A stretch of 54,807 bases of DNA, taken from Candidatus Gastranaerophilales bacterium (lineage in GTDB: Bacteria > Cyanobacteriota > Vampirovibrionia > Gastranaerophilales > Gastranaerophilaceae). Location of the stretch: positions 1-54,807 of the forward strand of contig CALVEI010000006.1 in the NCBI GenBank assembly GCA_944326515.1. The letters run 5' to 3'. Made by a program: the position numbers and the translations under genes. Shown piece after piece: positions 34,212 to 44,159 of the stretch (position 1 is the first letter of the stretch; each line of letters opens with the position of its first letter). The notes under the pieces were generated by a model. The model was not told the origin of the DNA and did not search any database. It was given only the letters and a program-made list of their open reading frames with translations.

Positions 34212-35612
34212 TTAAAATCTAAAATATATAAACGGGTTGTATGTTGATGCAGCTATTGTTGCTGATGAAAGCAAGAATAATAACAATAGCCAGATATTAA
34301 CTCCTGCATACATTATTTTGTTCTCTTTTGATACATTTAGTATGTTTCTAAATATTGGTATTGAACACATTAGCGCTGCCGTAAACATTATGACCTCATA
34401 AGTGTCAATGTAGTAAGGTATTGCATAGCTTATATCGTGAACTTTTACCAATCCAAACATGTTTTTAATGTAAGTTAGAGCGTATGTCAAATTTTCTGCC
34501 CTAAATAAAACCCAGCCAATAACAAATACCAAAATTGTATAAATATGTTTAGTTAAATTTACTATCCAACCTTCTTTATCTTTGTGCCAACCGGTAAGCT
34601 TTTCTAAAACAATAAAAAAGCCATTCCAAATTCCCCATAGTATGAATGTCCAGTTAGCTCCGTGCCATACACCTGTTAAGAAAAATACTATTCCTAAGTT
34701 TATGCAGGTTCTTTTCATTCCTGATTTGTTACCGCCAAGAGGAATATATACATACTCTTTAAACCAGGTAGATAGTGATATGTGCCATCTTCTCCAAAAT
34801 TCTGTAATGGATCTAGATATATATGGATAATTAAAGTTTTCTAAAAACTTAAAGCCAAAAATGGCTCCTAAGCCTATAGCCATATCAGAATATCCTGAAA
34901 AATCAAAAAACAGTTGGAATGAATATGCTAAAGCGCCAATCCAAGCCACAAGCGGAGAAAATGTATCCGGCTGTTGAATAAATATTTTATCTGCAACTGC
35001 TCCAAGAGTATTAGCAATAAGCATTTTTTTAGATAACCCGATAATGAATCTTTTAACCCCGTATTGAACCTTGTCAAAGTTAACCTCGCGTGAGTCAATT
35101 TGTTCTGCTATATCGTGATACTTAACAATAGGACCGGCTATTAGCTGAGGGAATAAGCAAATATATAATGTAAGTTTGTAGAAATCTTTTTGCGCCTTGC
35201 AATCACCTCTATATACATCAATAAGATATGACATAGCTTGAAATGTATAAAATGAAATACCAAGAGGCAAAATAATTTCCATTAACTTTATATTTGCCGA
35301 AAAAATGGTGTTTATGTTATCAATGATAAAATTGAAATACTTAAAATATGCTAAAAAACTTAAATTAATCAGTATTGTTATAATTAGAGGTATTTTCTTG
35401 TGTGATTCAAATTTTTCAATTGCAATTGCACCTGCATAGTTAACTATGATTGTTAAAAGCATTATTGCAAGGTATCTTGGCTCTCCCCAGGCATAAAATA
35501 TAATACTTGCAAAAAGCAATATCGCATTGTGCAATTCTTTTTTTGCGCATATGTAAATTAAGCTTACTATTGGTAAAAATAAATATACAAATGTCATCGA
35601 TGAAAATAGCAT
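34212..35612 (-). CDS. MBOAT-family membrane O-acyltransferase (AlgI-like)
   Basis: The 466-residue polytopic membrane protein has the MBOAT hallmarks SITEFWRRWHISLSTWFKEYVYIPLGGNKSG (broken as residues 268-298; candidate His277) and GVWHGANWTFILWG (catalytic His317). AlgI, DltB and PatA relatives pass acyl groups across the membrane to surface polysaccharides. A GGGAG site precedes the ATG. The gene starts 14 bases after an AlgX/AlgJ-like gene on the same strand, making a typical two-gene O-acetylation unit. The target polysaccharide is unknown. Confidence 0.92.
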   Translation of the reverse strand: MLFSSMTFVYLFLPIVSLIYICAKKELHNAILLFASIIFYAWGEPRYLAIMLLTIIVNYAGAIAIEKFESHKKIPLIITILINLSFLAYFKYFNFIIDNINTIFSANIKLMEIILPLGISFYTFQAMSYLIDVYRGDCKAQKDFYKLTLYICLFPQLIAGPIVKYHDIAEQIDSREVNFDKVQYGVKRFIIGLSKKMLIANTLGAVADKIFIQQPDTFSPLVAWIGALAYSFQLFFDFSGYSDMAIGLGAIFGFKFLENFNYPYISRSITEFWRRWHISLSTWFKEYVYIPLGGNKSGMKRTCINLGIVFFLTGVWHGANWTFILWGIWNGFFIVLEKLTGWHKDKEGWIVNLTKHIYTILVFVIGWVLFRAENLTYALTYIKNMFGLVKVHDISYAIPYYIDTYEVIMFTAALMCSIPIFRNILNVSKENKIMYAGVNIWLLLLFLLSSATIAASTYNPFIYFRF

Positions 35613-35626
35613 TCACTATACTCCCT

Positions 35627-37348
35627 TTAGTCTTTAAATAACTGATTTAGTTTGTAAATATTTTCATATGTGATACATAAAATTAAAATATCTGGCTTAT
35701 AGTTTAATATGTCTTTTTTGTAATACTTCATAATTTTAAATTCGTCTGACGTTTTAATATTAGGAACATTTATGTTCCGAATTCTTTTTACATGTTTGAA
35801 TGTAAAAGGGATAAATTCACATAAATTTTCTGACATGCTTGTTCCAAGTAGTATTGCTCTTAGATTTACACCATTTGGGTAATAATAATCCTTCACTAGT
35901 TTATATGGATCATTATCAATTTTTACACTTAAATTTTTGAAGTCTTTATGTCTATAGTATCTATATTTTGTATCTAAATATTTTTTACATTTTTTGTTTG
36001 AAAGTCCAACGTAATTACAGGTTAGCCCCTCCGTGAATTCTCTAGAAAAATCACCTCTAACTTGTTTGTTGTAAAAGTAATTGAAATCATTCTTGTCTAA
36101 TATTTTTACTTTTGGATAGTCTTTTTTGATTTCCTTTAATAGTGAATTGTAACCTATGAATGCACCGTCGTCAGTCCAGTGATGTTCTGTTTTAAAAAAC
36201 ATATAATGTCCATCTTTTTGTTCCTTTATTGCTGTATACGGATATATTACATTTAGAGCATATTTTCGTTTGATCAGTGATATTTTGTTTTCAATCCCTT
36301 TGTAGACGACTGTTGCATTGGTTGTATTTATATATTGTGGTACTTCAATTGTTTCTTTTGGTGTAACAATTAGAATGTATAATTTTATCCCATTTTCTTT
36401 GCAAAAGGTATTAAATTTATTTAATTCTTGAAAATTAATATCGAGCGTACTTAAAGAAATAGGTTTTATCTTATCTGAATATATATATAAAATCTTATTC
36501 TTTTTATCGATTAATCCCTGTGAGTTATAATAATTTTGGGTAATAGCATATCGTATGTCAAAATAACTTTTTAGGATAAATTTTCTTAAAAAAAACCTGT
36601 CATTATACCAGTCATTAAAATTATTTCCAAAATTAAAGTTTATTTTGCCGTCATCAATAATACCACTTAATTGGGTTAATGTTCGATTTTCTTTTACTGA
36701 TATCTTTGCTTTGTTAATATTACTCATTGGTATAAATAAAAGAACAAAGAAAATCAAAAGAAAAATTATATCAAGTCTTGATGCATTATTTATAATTTTG
36801 AAGTCTGCCAGATAAGAGGTTAATTTATATGAAAGTAAAAACGTCAGTACTGCAATTACTATCAAAATTTTAATGTCAATTTTAGTTGCAGATTTGATAT
36901 TTACAGGTTTATTATAAATTATAGAAAAGGATTTAGCTTTGGGGGTAATTATCAATTTATTTTCGTCAATTTTAAGTGTTGCATTTTCTGCAGAAAATGC
37001 ATCTAAATCATCAAGTTTATATTTGTCGTAGCGAAGTGAAATTTTACTTAGAATTAAATTTTTTTGATTTGGTGATGTAATTGTTATTTTAACTTTTTTG
37101 GCTTTGTGTACTCTGTTTATAAATAGCTCAATATTTTCTGTGTCATCTAAATTGGCTTCAACAACACCATATTTTACTTTTTTAAAGTCATTGTTATCTT
37201 TTTTATTTAAAAAGAACTCAAATTTTGTATTTCCTGTCCCTATGGCATTAAAAGCTATTTGCAGTGGTTTGATATTAAACCAAAACTTATTAGTAAGTAT
37301 TATACATATTATTGTTATGATAATACTTATAACGTTTCTCTTTTTCAT
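35627..37348 (-). CDS. AlgX/AlgJ-like SGNH-type acetyltransferase partner
   Basis: The 573-residue protein has one N-terminal transmembrane segment (about 7-23), a beta-rich extracytoplasmic region, two more hydrophobic segments (about 159-178 and 192-209) and a C-terminal AlgX/AlgJ-like domain. That domain shows KENRTLTQL (219-227) and a DHHW-like motif TEHHWTDDG (387-395), followed by a Gly-Thr-Ser (LLGTSMSEN) that could supply the nucleophile Ser. Such proteins complete acetyl transfer started by the MBOAT protein downstream. The N-terminal extension is larger than in AlgJ. The ribosome site is weak (GGGGA, long spacing). Confidence 0.78.
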   Translation of the reverse strand: MKKRNVISIIITIICIILTNKFWFNIKPLQIAFNAIGTGNTKFEFFLNKKDNNDFKKVKYGVVEANLDDTENIELFINRVHKAKKVKITITSPNQKNLILSKISLRYDKYKLDDLDAFSAENATLKIDENKLIITPKAKSFSIIYNKPVNIKSATKIDIKILIVIAVLTFLLSYKLTSYLADFKIINNASRLDIIFLLIFFVLLFIPMSNINKAKISVKENRTLTQLSGIIDDGKINFNFGNNFNDWYNDRFFLRKFILKSYFDIRYAITQNYYNSQGLIDKKNKILYIYSDKIKPISLSTLDINFQELNKFNTFCKENGIKLYILIVTPKETIEVPQYINTTNATVVYKGIENKISLIKRKYALNVIYPYTAIKEQKDGHYMFFKTEHHWTDDGAFIGYNSLLKEIKKDYPKVKILDKNDFNYFYNKQVRGDFSREFTEGLTCNYVGLSNKKCKKYLDTKYRYYRHKDFKNLSVKIDNDPYKLVKDYYYPNGVNLRAILLGTSMSENLCEFIPFTFKHVKRIRNINVPNIKTSDEFKIMKYYKKDILNYKPDILILCITYENIYKLNQLFKD

Positions 37349-37434
37349 TTATTCTGATATCCCCAATCTTAATTTAGGTTAATCATAAAACAAATAAAAC
37401 TGAATGTAAACATTGTATATTGATAAAATGGTTG

Positions 37435-38085
37435 TTAATATCTGTTTTTTAAAGATTCAATAGCATCTTCCATATCTGTTGATTTGAATATGTAAGAACC
37501 TGCAACAAGAGAATTTGCACCTAATTCTCTACAAATTTTTGCTGTTTGGTCATTTATTCCGCCATCTACTTGAATGATTAGATTTTCAGGCGCGTTTTGC
37601 TTTATAACAGGTATTTTGTTTGCACAATCAAGAATAAAAGATTGTCCGCCAAAGCCCGGTTCTACCGTCATTATCAATACCATATCAACCATAAGTAGAT
37701 ATTCTAAAATTTCTTCAGGTTTTGTTTTGGGCTTTATAGACAAACCGACAAGAACATCATGAGATTTTATGTGTGATATAACATCTTCTGTCATATCTTT
37801 TGTTGCTTCGTAATGGACGGTAATTATATCTGCACCAGCCTTAACAAAGTCTTCGACATAATTTTGAGGATTTTCTATCATCAAATGAACATCTAATGGT
37901 ACTGAGCAATGCGGTTTTATTGCTTTAACAACAGGGGCACCTATTGTTATATTTGGGACAAAGTGCCCATCCATAACATCTACGTGAATCCAATCAGCAC
38001 CGCAATCTTGAAGTTCTTTTACTTCTTTTTCTAAGTTGGCAAAATCTGCTGATAATATTGATGGCGATACAATAATTTTACTCAT
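37435..38085 (-). CDS. rpe: Ribulose-phosphate 3-epimerase
   Basis: The 216-residue TIM-barrel enzyme interconverts ribulose-5-phosphate and xylulose-5-phosphate. Motifs seen: SPSILSADFANLEKEV, WIHVDVMDGHFVPNITIG, DVHLMIENP, VEPGFGGQSF and QVDGGIND. It overlaps the end of rnc by eight bases and is the last gene of a pyrH-frr-cdsA-rnc-rpe run. Confidence 0.97.
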   Translation of the reverse strand: MSKIIVSPSILSADFANLEKEVKELQDCGADWIHVDVMDGHFVPNITIGAPVVKAIKPHCSVPLDVHLMIENPQNYVEDFVKAGADIITVHYEATKDMTEDVISHIKSHDVLVGLSIKPKTKPEEILEYLLMVDMVLIMTVEPGFGGQSFILDCANKIPVIKQNAPENLIIQVDGGINDQTAKICRELGANSLVAGSYIFKSTDMEDAIESLKNRY

Positions 38086-38815
38086 TTATTAATTCCTTAT
38101 TTTTATTAATTAGTCCAAGCTTTTGGCAAGCAGAAAATGCTGCCTCTTGTTGTGCTTGTTTTTTTGTTTTTCCAATTGCTGTTGCTAATTCTTTGTTTTG
38201 ATAAAAAACCTTAACTGTAAAGGTTTTATTGTGCGCTTCTCCAGATTCATTAATAAGTTCATATTGCGGTAACTCTTTGCTTTTGCTTTGTGTATATTCT
38301 TGTAAAAGAGCTTTAGCATTGTAAACGGTTTTGTTGTTTAATATTTCTTCTATTAAATCTGATAGGTTTTTAATTATAAAATTTTTAAGCTGTTCTCTGT
38401 CTGACGATAGGTATAGTGCACCGAAAAGTGCTTCCATTACACAAGCTTGTATAGATTCAAGCTTTTTGCCTCCGCATTTTTCTTCAGCTTCACTTACTTT
38501 TATATGATCTTCTATATTTAATTTGAGTGCTACTTTATGCAATATTTCGTCACTAACAACTATACCTCGTATTTTTGTTAATTCGCCCTCGTGTGCATCG
38601 GGATATTTTGTGTACAAATAATCTGTTATTGCCATTTTCAAAACAGCATCACCTAAAAACTCTAGTCTTTCATAGCATTTTTGATACGGTAGCTTTTGTT
38701 CTTTTGTGTAAGAGCTGTGAGTAAACGCAGCTTTAACAAGTTCTTTAGAGAACTTGTTAAAACCTAATTGTTTTATAAAATTGTTTAATTTCTGGTCACT
38801 ACAGTCCGACTGCAT
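38078..38815 (-). CDS. rnc: Ribonuclease III
   Basis: The 245-residue endonuclease cuts double-stranded RNA in rRNA and mRNA processing. The catalytic-domain signature ERLEFLGDAVL lies at 49-59, the second acidic site is in SIQACVMEALFGALYL, and a double-stranded-RNA-binding domain ends the protein (KALLQEYTQSK..., AIGKTKKQAQQEAA). ATG 38815 with AAAGG upstream is chosen; a TTG at 38833 is in frame but unneeded. It overlaps the end of cdsA by 17 bases and the start of rpe by eight. Confidence 0.96.
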   Translation of the reverse strand: MQSDCSDQKLNNFIKQLGFNKFSKELVKAAFTHSSYTKEQKLPYQKCYERLEFLGDAVLKMAITDYLYTKYPDAHEGELTKIRGIVVSDEILHKVALKLNIEDHIKVSEAEEKCGGKKLESIQACVMEALFGALYLSSDREQLKNFIIKNLSDLIEEILNNKTVYNAKALLQEYTQSKSKELPQYELINESGEAHNKTFTVKVFYQNKELATAIGKTKKQAQQEAAFSACQKLGLINKNKELINE

Positions 38816-39707
38816 GGAGAGCCTTTCTGGCAAAAGTTAAAAAGTCTATTGTTAATTGATTGCTTACAACAAAATAGTTAAAGTAAAAGTAAGCTATTGG
38901 TGTACTAAATAAGTAACTATCCGCTCTGTCTAAAAATCCACCGTGTCCAGGTAATGAATTGCCTGAGTCTTTCACACCAGCGTCCCTTTTTATAAGTGAT
39001 TCAGCTAAGTCACCTATTTGAGCAAATGTTGTTATTAAAATACCCGCGATAAGTGATTGATACCATTCTATATGAATCAAAAATCCTATCAACATTGCTG
39101 TTGTTATTGCCAGTAATGAACCACCAATGGCACCTTCTACTGTCTTTTTAGGACTTACTACCGGAGCAAGAGGTGTTTTACCAAATTTTGAACCGAATAC
39201 ATAACCTCCAACATCTGTCATTAGTATTGTGAAAAATAGCAGAACCAAAAAACCTAGTCCTGAGCTCATTTTTATAGACAAAAATCCTAAAGAGTCTTGA
39301 TTTAGCTGTCTAAGAAGTATAACAAAACAAGGTAACCAACCACCGTATATGAAACCAAGAACTGTCGTTGCTACGTTTGCGATGTAAGGTTGTCTTCCTT
39401 TCCACAAAACCAGCATAAATGCTCCAATTGTTCCCAATGTAAGTACAATTGGAACTAGGTCAAATCTCTTTAGTGCTGTTAGTATTACAAAACAGATATC
39501 TGCAAGTATTATCAAGTGTAAGAAAGGTCTAAAACCTTTCTTTTCTAATATGCATACGTACTCTTTTGAACCAATATAGGCAACGTACGCAACCAAAAGC
39601 ATCAACGGAATACCGCCTGCTATTACACATCCCAACACAAAAAAACCAATTAAAACACCAGTAATTAGCCTAAGTGTGTTGTTATTGAAAAGCTTTAATA
39701 TATCCAC
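38799..39707 (-). CDS. cdsA: Phosphatidate cytidylyltransferase
   Basis: The 302-residue membrane enzyme makes CDP-diacylglycerol from phosphatidic acid and CTP, the branch point of phospholipid synthesis. It has about eight hydrophobic segments and the C-terminal signature SLIKRDAGVKDSGNSLPGHGGFLDRADS (read within residues 238-268). Its ATG overlaps the frr stop by one base. Confidence 0.95.
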   Translation of the reverse strand: MDILKLFNNNTLRLITGVLIGFFVLGCVIAGGIPLMLLVAYVAYIGSKEYVCILEKKGFRPFLHLIILADICFVILTALKRFDLVPIVLTLGTIGAFMLVLWKGRQPYIANVATTVLGFIYGGWLPCFVILLRQLNQDSLGFLSIKMSSGLGFLVLLFFTILMTDVGGYVFGSKFGKTPLAPVVSPKKTVEGAIGGSLLAITTAMLIGFLIHIEWYQSLIAGILITTFAQIGDLAESLIKRDAGVKDSGNSLPGHGGFLDRADSYLFSTPIAYFYFNYFVVSNQLTIDFLTFARKALHAVGL

Positions 39708-40267
39708 TATACTGTCATAACCTCTTTTTCTTTTTCTGCAGCAAGTTCGTCGATAATTTTTACATATTTGTCTGTAATTTTTTGTATTTTATCCTGATTA
39801 TCTTTTACCGCGTCTTCAGGTAAGTTGTCAGCTTTTTCAATTTTCTTTAATTCGTCTGTCATGTCACGACGGATGTTGCGTACAGCAACTTTTGCTTCTT
39901 CTGCTGTCTTTTTAACGTCTTTAGATATCTCTTTTCTTCTGTCTTCTGTAAGTGGTGGGAATGTTAGTCTTATAACAATACCATCAGAGTTTGGCGTAAT
40001 TCCAAGCTCTGCTTTAATCATAGCTTTTTCAATTTCTTTGATAATTGTTTTGTCATATGGTGTTATAACAAGTGTTTGGCCGTCTTGTACACTTACTTGT
40101 GACATTTGTCTTAGGGGTGTTGGTACTCCGTAGTAGTCTACAACAACTTTATCAAGTATAAGCGGATTTGCTCTACCTGTTCTGATTGACGCAAATTCCT
40201 TTTTCAAAGCATTAATTGCTTTTTCCATTTTTTCTGTGCCATTAGATAGCATTTCTTCAACTGTCAT
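39707..40267 (-). CDS. frr: Ribosome recycling factor
   Basis: The 186-residue protein is of exact family length. The long three-helix bundle contains SIRTGRANPLILDKVVVDYYG and the C-terminal DDAVKDNQDKIQKITDKYV pattern. With EF-G it splits the post-termination ribosome. AGGAG precedes the ATG. It directly follows pyrH (two-base gap), the usual order. Confidence 0.97.
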   Translation of the reverse strand: MTVEEMLSNGTEKMEKAINALKKEFASIRTGRANPLILDKVVVDYYGVPTPLRQMSQVSVQDGQTLVITPYDKTIIKEIEKAMIKAELGITPNSDGIVIRLTFPPLTEDRRKEISKDVKKTAEEAKVAVRNIRRDMTDELKKIEKADNLPEDAVKDNQDKIQKITDKYVKIIDELAAEKEKEVMTV

Positions 40268-40269
40268 TT

Positions 40270-40998
40270 TTATTCTCCTACAATAGTACCTAATCTTTCA
40301 CCTTTTAATAGTTTGCCAATACTGCCTTGTGCAGCAAAATCGAATACAATTATCGGTATGTTGTTTTGCTTACATAATGCACATGATGCAGTATCCATAA
40401 CTTTTAAACCTTTAACGATTATATCATCGTATGATATTTTTTCATATTTTTTTGCATTTGGATTGATTTTGGGGTCATCAGAATAAACTCCGTCAACTCC
40501 GTTTTTCGCCATTAGCATAACTTCTGCATCTATTTCTGATGCTCTAAGTGCAGCAGCTGTGTCTGTTGTAAAGAATGGGTTACCTGTACCTGCTGCAAAG
40601 ATTACAACACGATTTTTTTCTAAGTGTCTAATTGCTTTGAATCTTATGTATGGTTCTGCAATTTTGTCCATATCAATCGCTGATTGTACTCTACAAGATA
40701 CATTAAGTTTTCTTAGTGCACTTTGTAATGCGATTGCATTCATTACTGTTGCTAACATCCCGACATAGTCTCCCGATGCTTGATCCATGCCAAGTTTTGC
40801 ACTGTTTTTCATCCCTCTGAATATGTTACCGCCGCCAACTACAACCGCAATTTCAGCTCCCATATCGTGGGCTTCTTTTATTTCGTTTGCAATCATTTCA
40901 ACAGGCTTTTGATCGATACCAAATTCTTGGTCTCCGAGAAGTGCTTCCCCGCTTACTTTAAGTAAAATTCGTTTATATTTTAAATTGTTTTCCATCAT
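40270..40998 (-). CDS. pyrH: Uridylate (UMP) kinase
   Basis: The 242-residue amino-acid-kinase-fold enzyme phosphorylates UMP to UDP. Motifs: RILLKVSGEALLGDQEFGID, VVVGGGNIFRG, DYVGMLATVMNAIALQ, FAAGTGNPFFTTDTAAALRA and KNGVDGVYSDDPK. AGGAA lies before a tandem ATG-ATG; either may start. It begins the pyrH-frr-cdsA-rnc-rpe run. Confidence 0.97.
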   Translation of the reverse strand: MMENNLKYKRILLKVSGEALLGDQEFGIDQKPVEMIANEIKEAHDMGAEIAVVVGGGNIFRGMKNSAKLGMDQASGDYVGMLATVMNAIALQSALRKLNVSCRVQSAIDMDKIAEPYIRFKAIRHLEKNRVVIFAAGTGNPFFTTDTAAALRASEIDAEVMLMAKNGVDGVYSDDPKINPNAKKYEKISYDDIIVKGLKVMDTASCALCKQNNIPIIVFDFAAQGSIGKLLKGERLGTIVGE

Positions 40999-41041
40999 TT
41001 TTTCCTAAGTAAAATTCTTATAACGATTATACAGAAAAACT

Positions 41042-41911
41042 CTATGGCTGTAAATCAATTGTATTTTGTTCTGTTTCATACATTGTTTTATCAGTCTCTG
41101 TACTTTGTCCTGCATTTTTCAGTGTTGGGTAGTTACTATATTGCAAATAACTATTTTTTAGCAATGATAAATCTATGTTTCTTTTTATAGTTGAGTTTCC
41201 TTTGTAATTTATTGTTATACTATCTGGATTTTGTTGTATTTCTATTTTTTCCAAATTATTTGTATTGTTTTTATTTATTGTAGTTTCAAATAAATAATTA
41301 GAATACTTGTACTCATTGTTTACTTTTTTATAAATTGTATATTTTTTATTAATATATTCGCTGTCAATGGTTGTATTATAAGATACTACAATGGCATATA
41401 TGTCATTACCCAATTTGAATATTTTTTCTGCACTATAAAAATATTGAGATTGAATTTCGTCACTTGTTAATTGTACTTGTTGATCTGCTATAATTTCTAT
41501 TTCATTATGATTATTAGTTTTTTGTGTAAAATCTGTTGTTTTGTTTGCATACTCTTGTTTTTCTGGTGATTCATATGCTTGAGTTTTGTTAAGTTTTTTT
41601 TGTTTCAAATAATGATTTAATTCGTTAATAGAAACGTTTTCTTCATTTATATCTTCGTCATTACTTTGTGCTTCTGGAGTTGTTACCCCGTATTTTTCCT
41701 TTAGTGTTTGTATTTGTTGTTGTCTTTCTGCATTCTTCATTTCAACCCATCGTTGTACATCTTCCGCAGAAGCTTCGCTATTTTGTGGTGTGTCTGCTAT
41801 TTGTCCTTTTTTCATAGCGTTATATCTTGTGTTTGCATCTAAAGTTAAAACAATCATTACAGTAAGAAGTACTATTGTTGCTATAATTATATATTTTATT
41901 TTTTGATACAT
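41042..41911 (-). CDS. Hypothetical membrane-anchored protein, 289 residues
   Basis: Family not recognised. One N-terminal transmembrane segment (about residues 6-23) is followed by a charged, Gln/Asn/Glu-rich linker with likely coiled coil (AEDVQRWVEMKNAERQQQIQ...) and a beta-rich C-terminal region (SAEKIFKLGNDIYAIVVSYN). An AAGGAG site precedes the ATG. It lies between pyrH and pnp on the same strand, after the pnp terminator, so it has its own start of transcription or read-through. Confidence 0.7.
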   Translation of the reverse strand: MYQKIKYIIIATIVLLTVMIVLTLDANTRYNAMKKGQIADTPQNSEASAEDVQRWVEMKNAERQQQIQTLKEKYGVTTPEAQSNDEDINEENVSINELNHYLKQKKLNKTQAYESPEKQEYANKTTDFTQKTNNHNEIEIIADQQVQLTSDEIQSQYFYSAEKIFKLGNDIYAIVVSYNTTIDSEYINKKYTIYKKVNNEYKYSNYLFETTINKNNTNNLEKIEIQQNPDSITINYKGNSTIKRNIDLSLLKNSYLQYSNYPTLKNAGQSTETDKTMYETEQNTIDLQP

Positions 41912-41930
41912 ATGTGCTCCTTTGATATAT

Positions 41931-41962
41931 AAAAAGGGAACTTATTTCTAAGCTCCCTTTTT
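41931..41962 (-). terminator. Terminator after pnp
   Basis: A 14-pair hairpin with one mismatch: 41931-41944 (AAAAAGGGAACTTA) with 41949-41962 (TAAGCTCCCTTTTT) around a 4-base loop. It lies 16 bases beyond the pnp stop on the minus strand. Confidence 0.9.
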
Positions 41963-41978
41963 ATGCATTTGAATATTA

Positions 41979-44108
41979 TTACAGAGAAGCTTTTTCTTCT
42001 TCTGTAACACCTTTAATTGTAAGGTTAACTCTACCTTTGTCATCTATTTTGATAACTTTTACAATAACTTCATCACCAACTTTGAGGTGTGGTTCAATAG
42101 CTTCAATTCTTTCGTTGCAAACTTGAGAAATGTGAACCATACCATCTTTGCCAGGTGCTAATTCAACGAATGCACCTATAGGGATGATTCTTACTACTTT
42201 ACCTTTTCTCAACATACCAACTTCAGGCTTGAATGTTATTGCATCAATCATTCTTATTGCAATATCAGTACCTTCTTTATCGTTGCTAGTGATAGTTACT
42301 GTTCCATCATCTTGAATATCAATTTCTGCACCAGAGCATTCAATGATGTGTCTAATGTTTTTTCCGCCAGGTCCGATAACTGCTCCAATATCTTCGTTTG
42401 CAATTTTCATTGTATGAATTCTAGGTGCGTATGGTGACATTTCCTTAGCTGGTTCAGTGATTACTTCTCTCATCTTACCTAAGATGTGTAATCTGCCTTC
42501 TTTAGCTTGAAGCAATGCTCTTCTTAGTGTTTCGTTAGATATTCCTTTTGCTTTCATATCCATTTGAAGAGCTGTAATACCTTCGTCATTACCTGTAACT
42601 TTGAAGTCCATATCTCCAAGGAAGTCTTCAATGCCTTGAATATCTGTTAATACAATGTCTTCATCAGGCTCTTTGATAAGCCCCATAGCAACGCCGCCAA
42701 TCATACATTTTACAGGAACACCTGCATTCATCAAAGCCATCGATGTTGCACAAGTAGAACCCATAGATGTTGAACCGTTTGATTCTAATACATCAGAAGT
42801 AACTCTGATTGTGTAACCAAATTCTTCTTGAGAAGGAAGAGCAGGAACGTTTGCTCTTTCTGCTAAGTGTCCGTGACCAACTTCACGTCTGCCAGGACCT
42901 CTTAATGGTTTTACTTCACCTACAGAAAATCCAGGGAATATATATTTGTGCATAAATGTTTTTTTAGTTTCAGGATCAACACCATCAAGCTCTTGAGCCA
43001 TTCCGGGTCCGGCAAGTGTTGCTACTGACATAATTTGAGTTTGGCCTCTTGTGAATACTGCAGAACCGTGAGCTCTTGGAACAACACCAACTTCACACCA
43101 AATAGGTCTTACTTCATTAAACTTACGGCCATCAGCTCTTACTCTTTCTTCTTTAATCATTTTTCTCATGATTTTCTTTTCTAGAGCTTTGAATTCTTCT
43201 GCTACAAAGTCGATGCCTGTTTCTGCCATCATTATTTTAGCTTCGTGGTCGTCGCCGTATGAATCAAATTCAGCTTTTACCATTTTCTTTGCTTCTTCAA
43301 GTTTAGCTTTTCTTCCTTCTCTGTCGAAGTCGTGGTATGCTTCTGTAACTTTATCGTAAGCTATATCGTTAATGATTTTGGCAATAAATGCAGTGTCATA
43401 TGGATTTACAAATTCAGGTTTAGTAATTCCACATTCGTTCATAAATTGAACTTGAAGTTCGCATTGTCTTGCGATTTCTTTTTGTGCAAATTCAACAGCA
43501 TTCATAATATCATCTTCAGTTACAAATTTTGCACCTGCTTCGACCATGATCACAGAATCGTGAGTACCTGCTACAACGATATCTATGTCTGATTTTTCAG
43601 CATCTGCATATGATGGGTTAGCAATAAATTGACCGTCTATTCTACCAACTCTTACTGCACCAATTGGTCCTTCAAAAGGAGCTTCTGTTAACATTAATGC
43701 CGTAGAAGCACCTAACATTGCCAATGTATCAGGTTGATTATCATGATCTAAGCTAATTAATTGAGCTACAATCTGAACGTCGTTTCTGTAACCTTTAGGG
43801 AATAATGGTCTTATTGGTCTGTCTATTAATCTTGAAATTAATATGGCTTTATCTGAAGCTTTACCTTCGCTTCTGTTATATCCGCCTGGGATTCTACCAA
43901 CAGCAGACATTCTTTCTTCATAATCAATTAATAAAGGGAAGAAATCTATCCCAACTCTTGGTTCAGGGCTAACTACAGCGTGAACCAATAACATTGTGTC
44001 GCCACAACGTACAACTACCGAACCACTCGCTGATTTGGCATACTTTCCTGTCTCAATTGTAACTACCTTGTTACCAACAGGAATTTCAATCTTTTTAACA
44101 TCTACCAT
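41979..44108 (-). CDS. pnp: Polynucleotide phosphorylase
   Basis: The 709-residue enzyme degrades RNA 3'-5' by phosphorolysis and helps form the degradosome. Two RNase PH domains are seen (GDTMLLVHAVVSPEPRVGIDFFPL, split over residues 37-60; GRIPGGYNRSEGK; later FTRGQTQIMS, PGFSVGEVKPLRGPGRREVGHG in pieces, and NGSTSMGSTCA). A KH domain (IGAVIGPGGKNIRHI) and an S1 domain (GKVVRIIPIGAFVEL, KDGMVHISQV) end the protein. AAAGGA precedes the ATG, and a TTGTAT-17-TATAAT promoter lies upstream. Confidence 0.97.
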   Translation of the reverse strand: MVDVKKIEIPVGNKVVTIETGKYAKSASGSVVVRCGDTMLLVHAVVSPEPRVGIDFFPLLIDYEERMSAVGRIPGGYNRSEGKASDKAILISRLIDRPIRPLFPKGYRNDVQIVAQLISLDHDNQPDTLAMLGASTALMLTEAPFEGPIGAVRVGRIDGQFIANPSYADAEKSDIDIVVAGTHDSVIMVEAGAKFVTEDDIMNAVEFAQKEIARQCELQVQFMNECGITKPEFVNPYDTAFIAKIINDIAYDKVTEAYHDFDREGRKAKLEEAKKMVKAEFDSYGDDHEAKIMMAETGIDFVAEEFKALEKKIMRKMIKEERVRADGRKFNEVRPIWCEVGVVPRAHGSAVFTRGQTQIMSVATLAGPGMAQELDGVDPETKKTFMHKYIFPGFSVGEVKPLRGPGRREVGHGHLAERANVPALPSQEEFGYTIRVTSDVLESNGSTSMGSTCATSMALMNAGVPVKCMIGGVAMGLIKEPDEDIVLTDIQGIEDFLGDMDFKVTGNDEGITALQMDMKAKGISNETLRRALLQAKEGRLHILGKMREVITEPAKEMSPYAPRIHTMKIANEDIGAVIGPGGKNIRHIIECSGAEIDIQDDGTVTITSNDKEGTDIAIRMIDAITFKPEVGMLRKGKVVRIIPIGAFVELAPGKDGMVHISQVCNERIEAIEPHLKVGDEVIVKVIKIDDKGRVNLTIKGVTEEEKASL

Positions 44109-44159
44109 GTTTTTTTCCTTTTTCTTTTTCTACTTTGCACTTTTACTGTGTTCCCCTTC

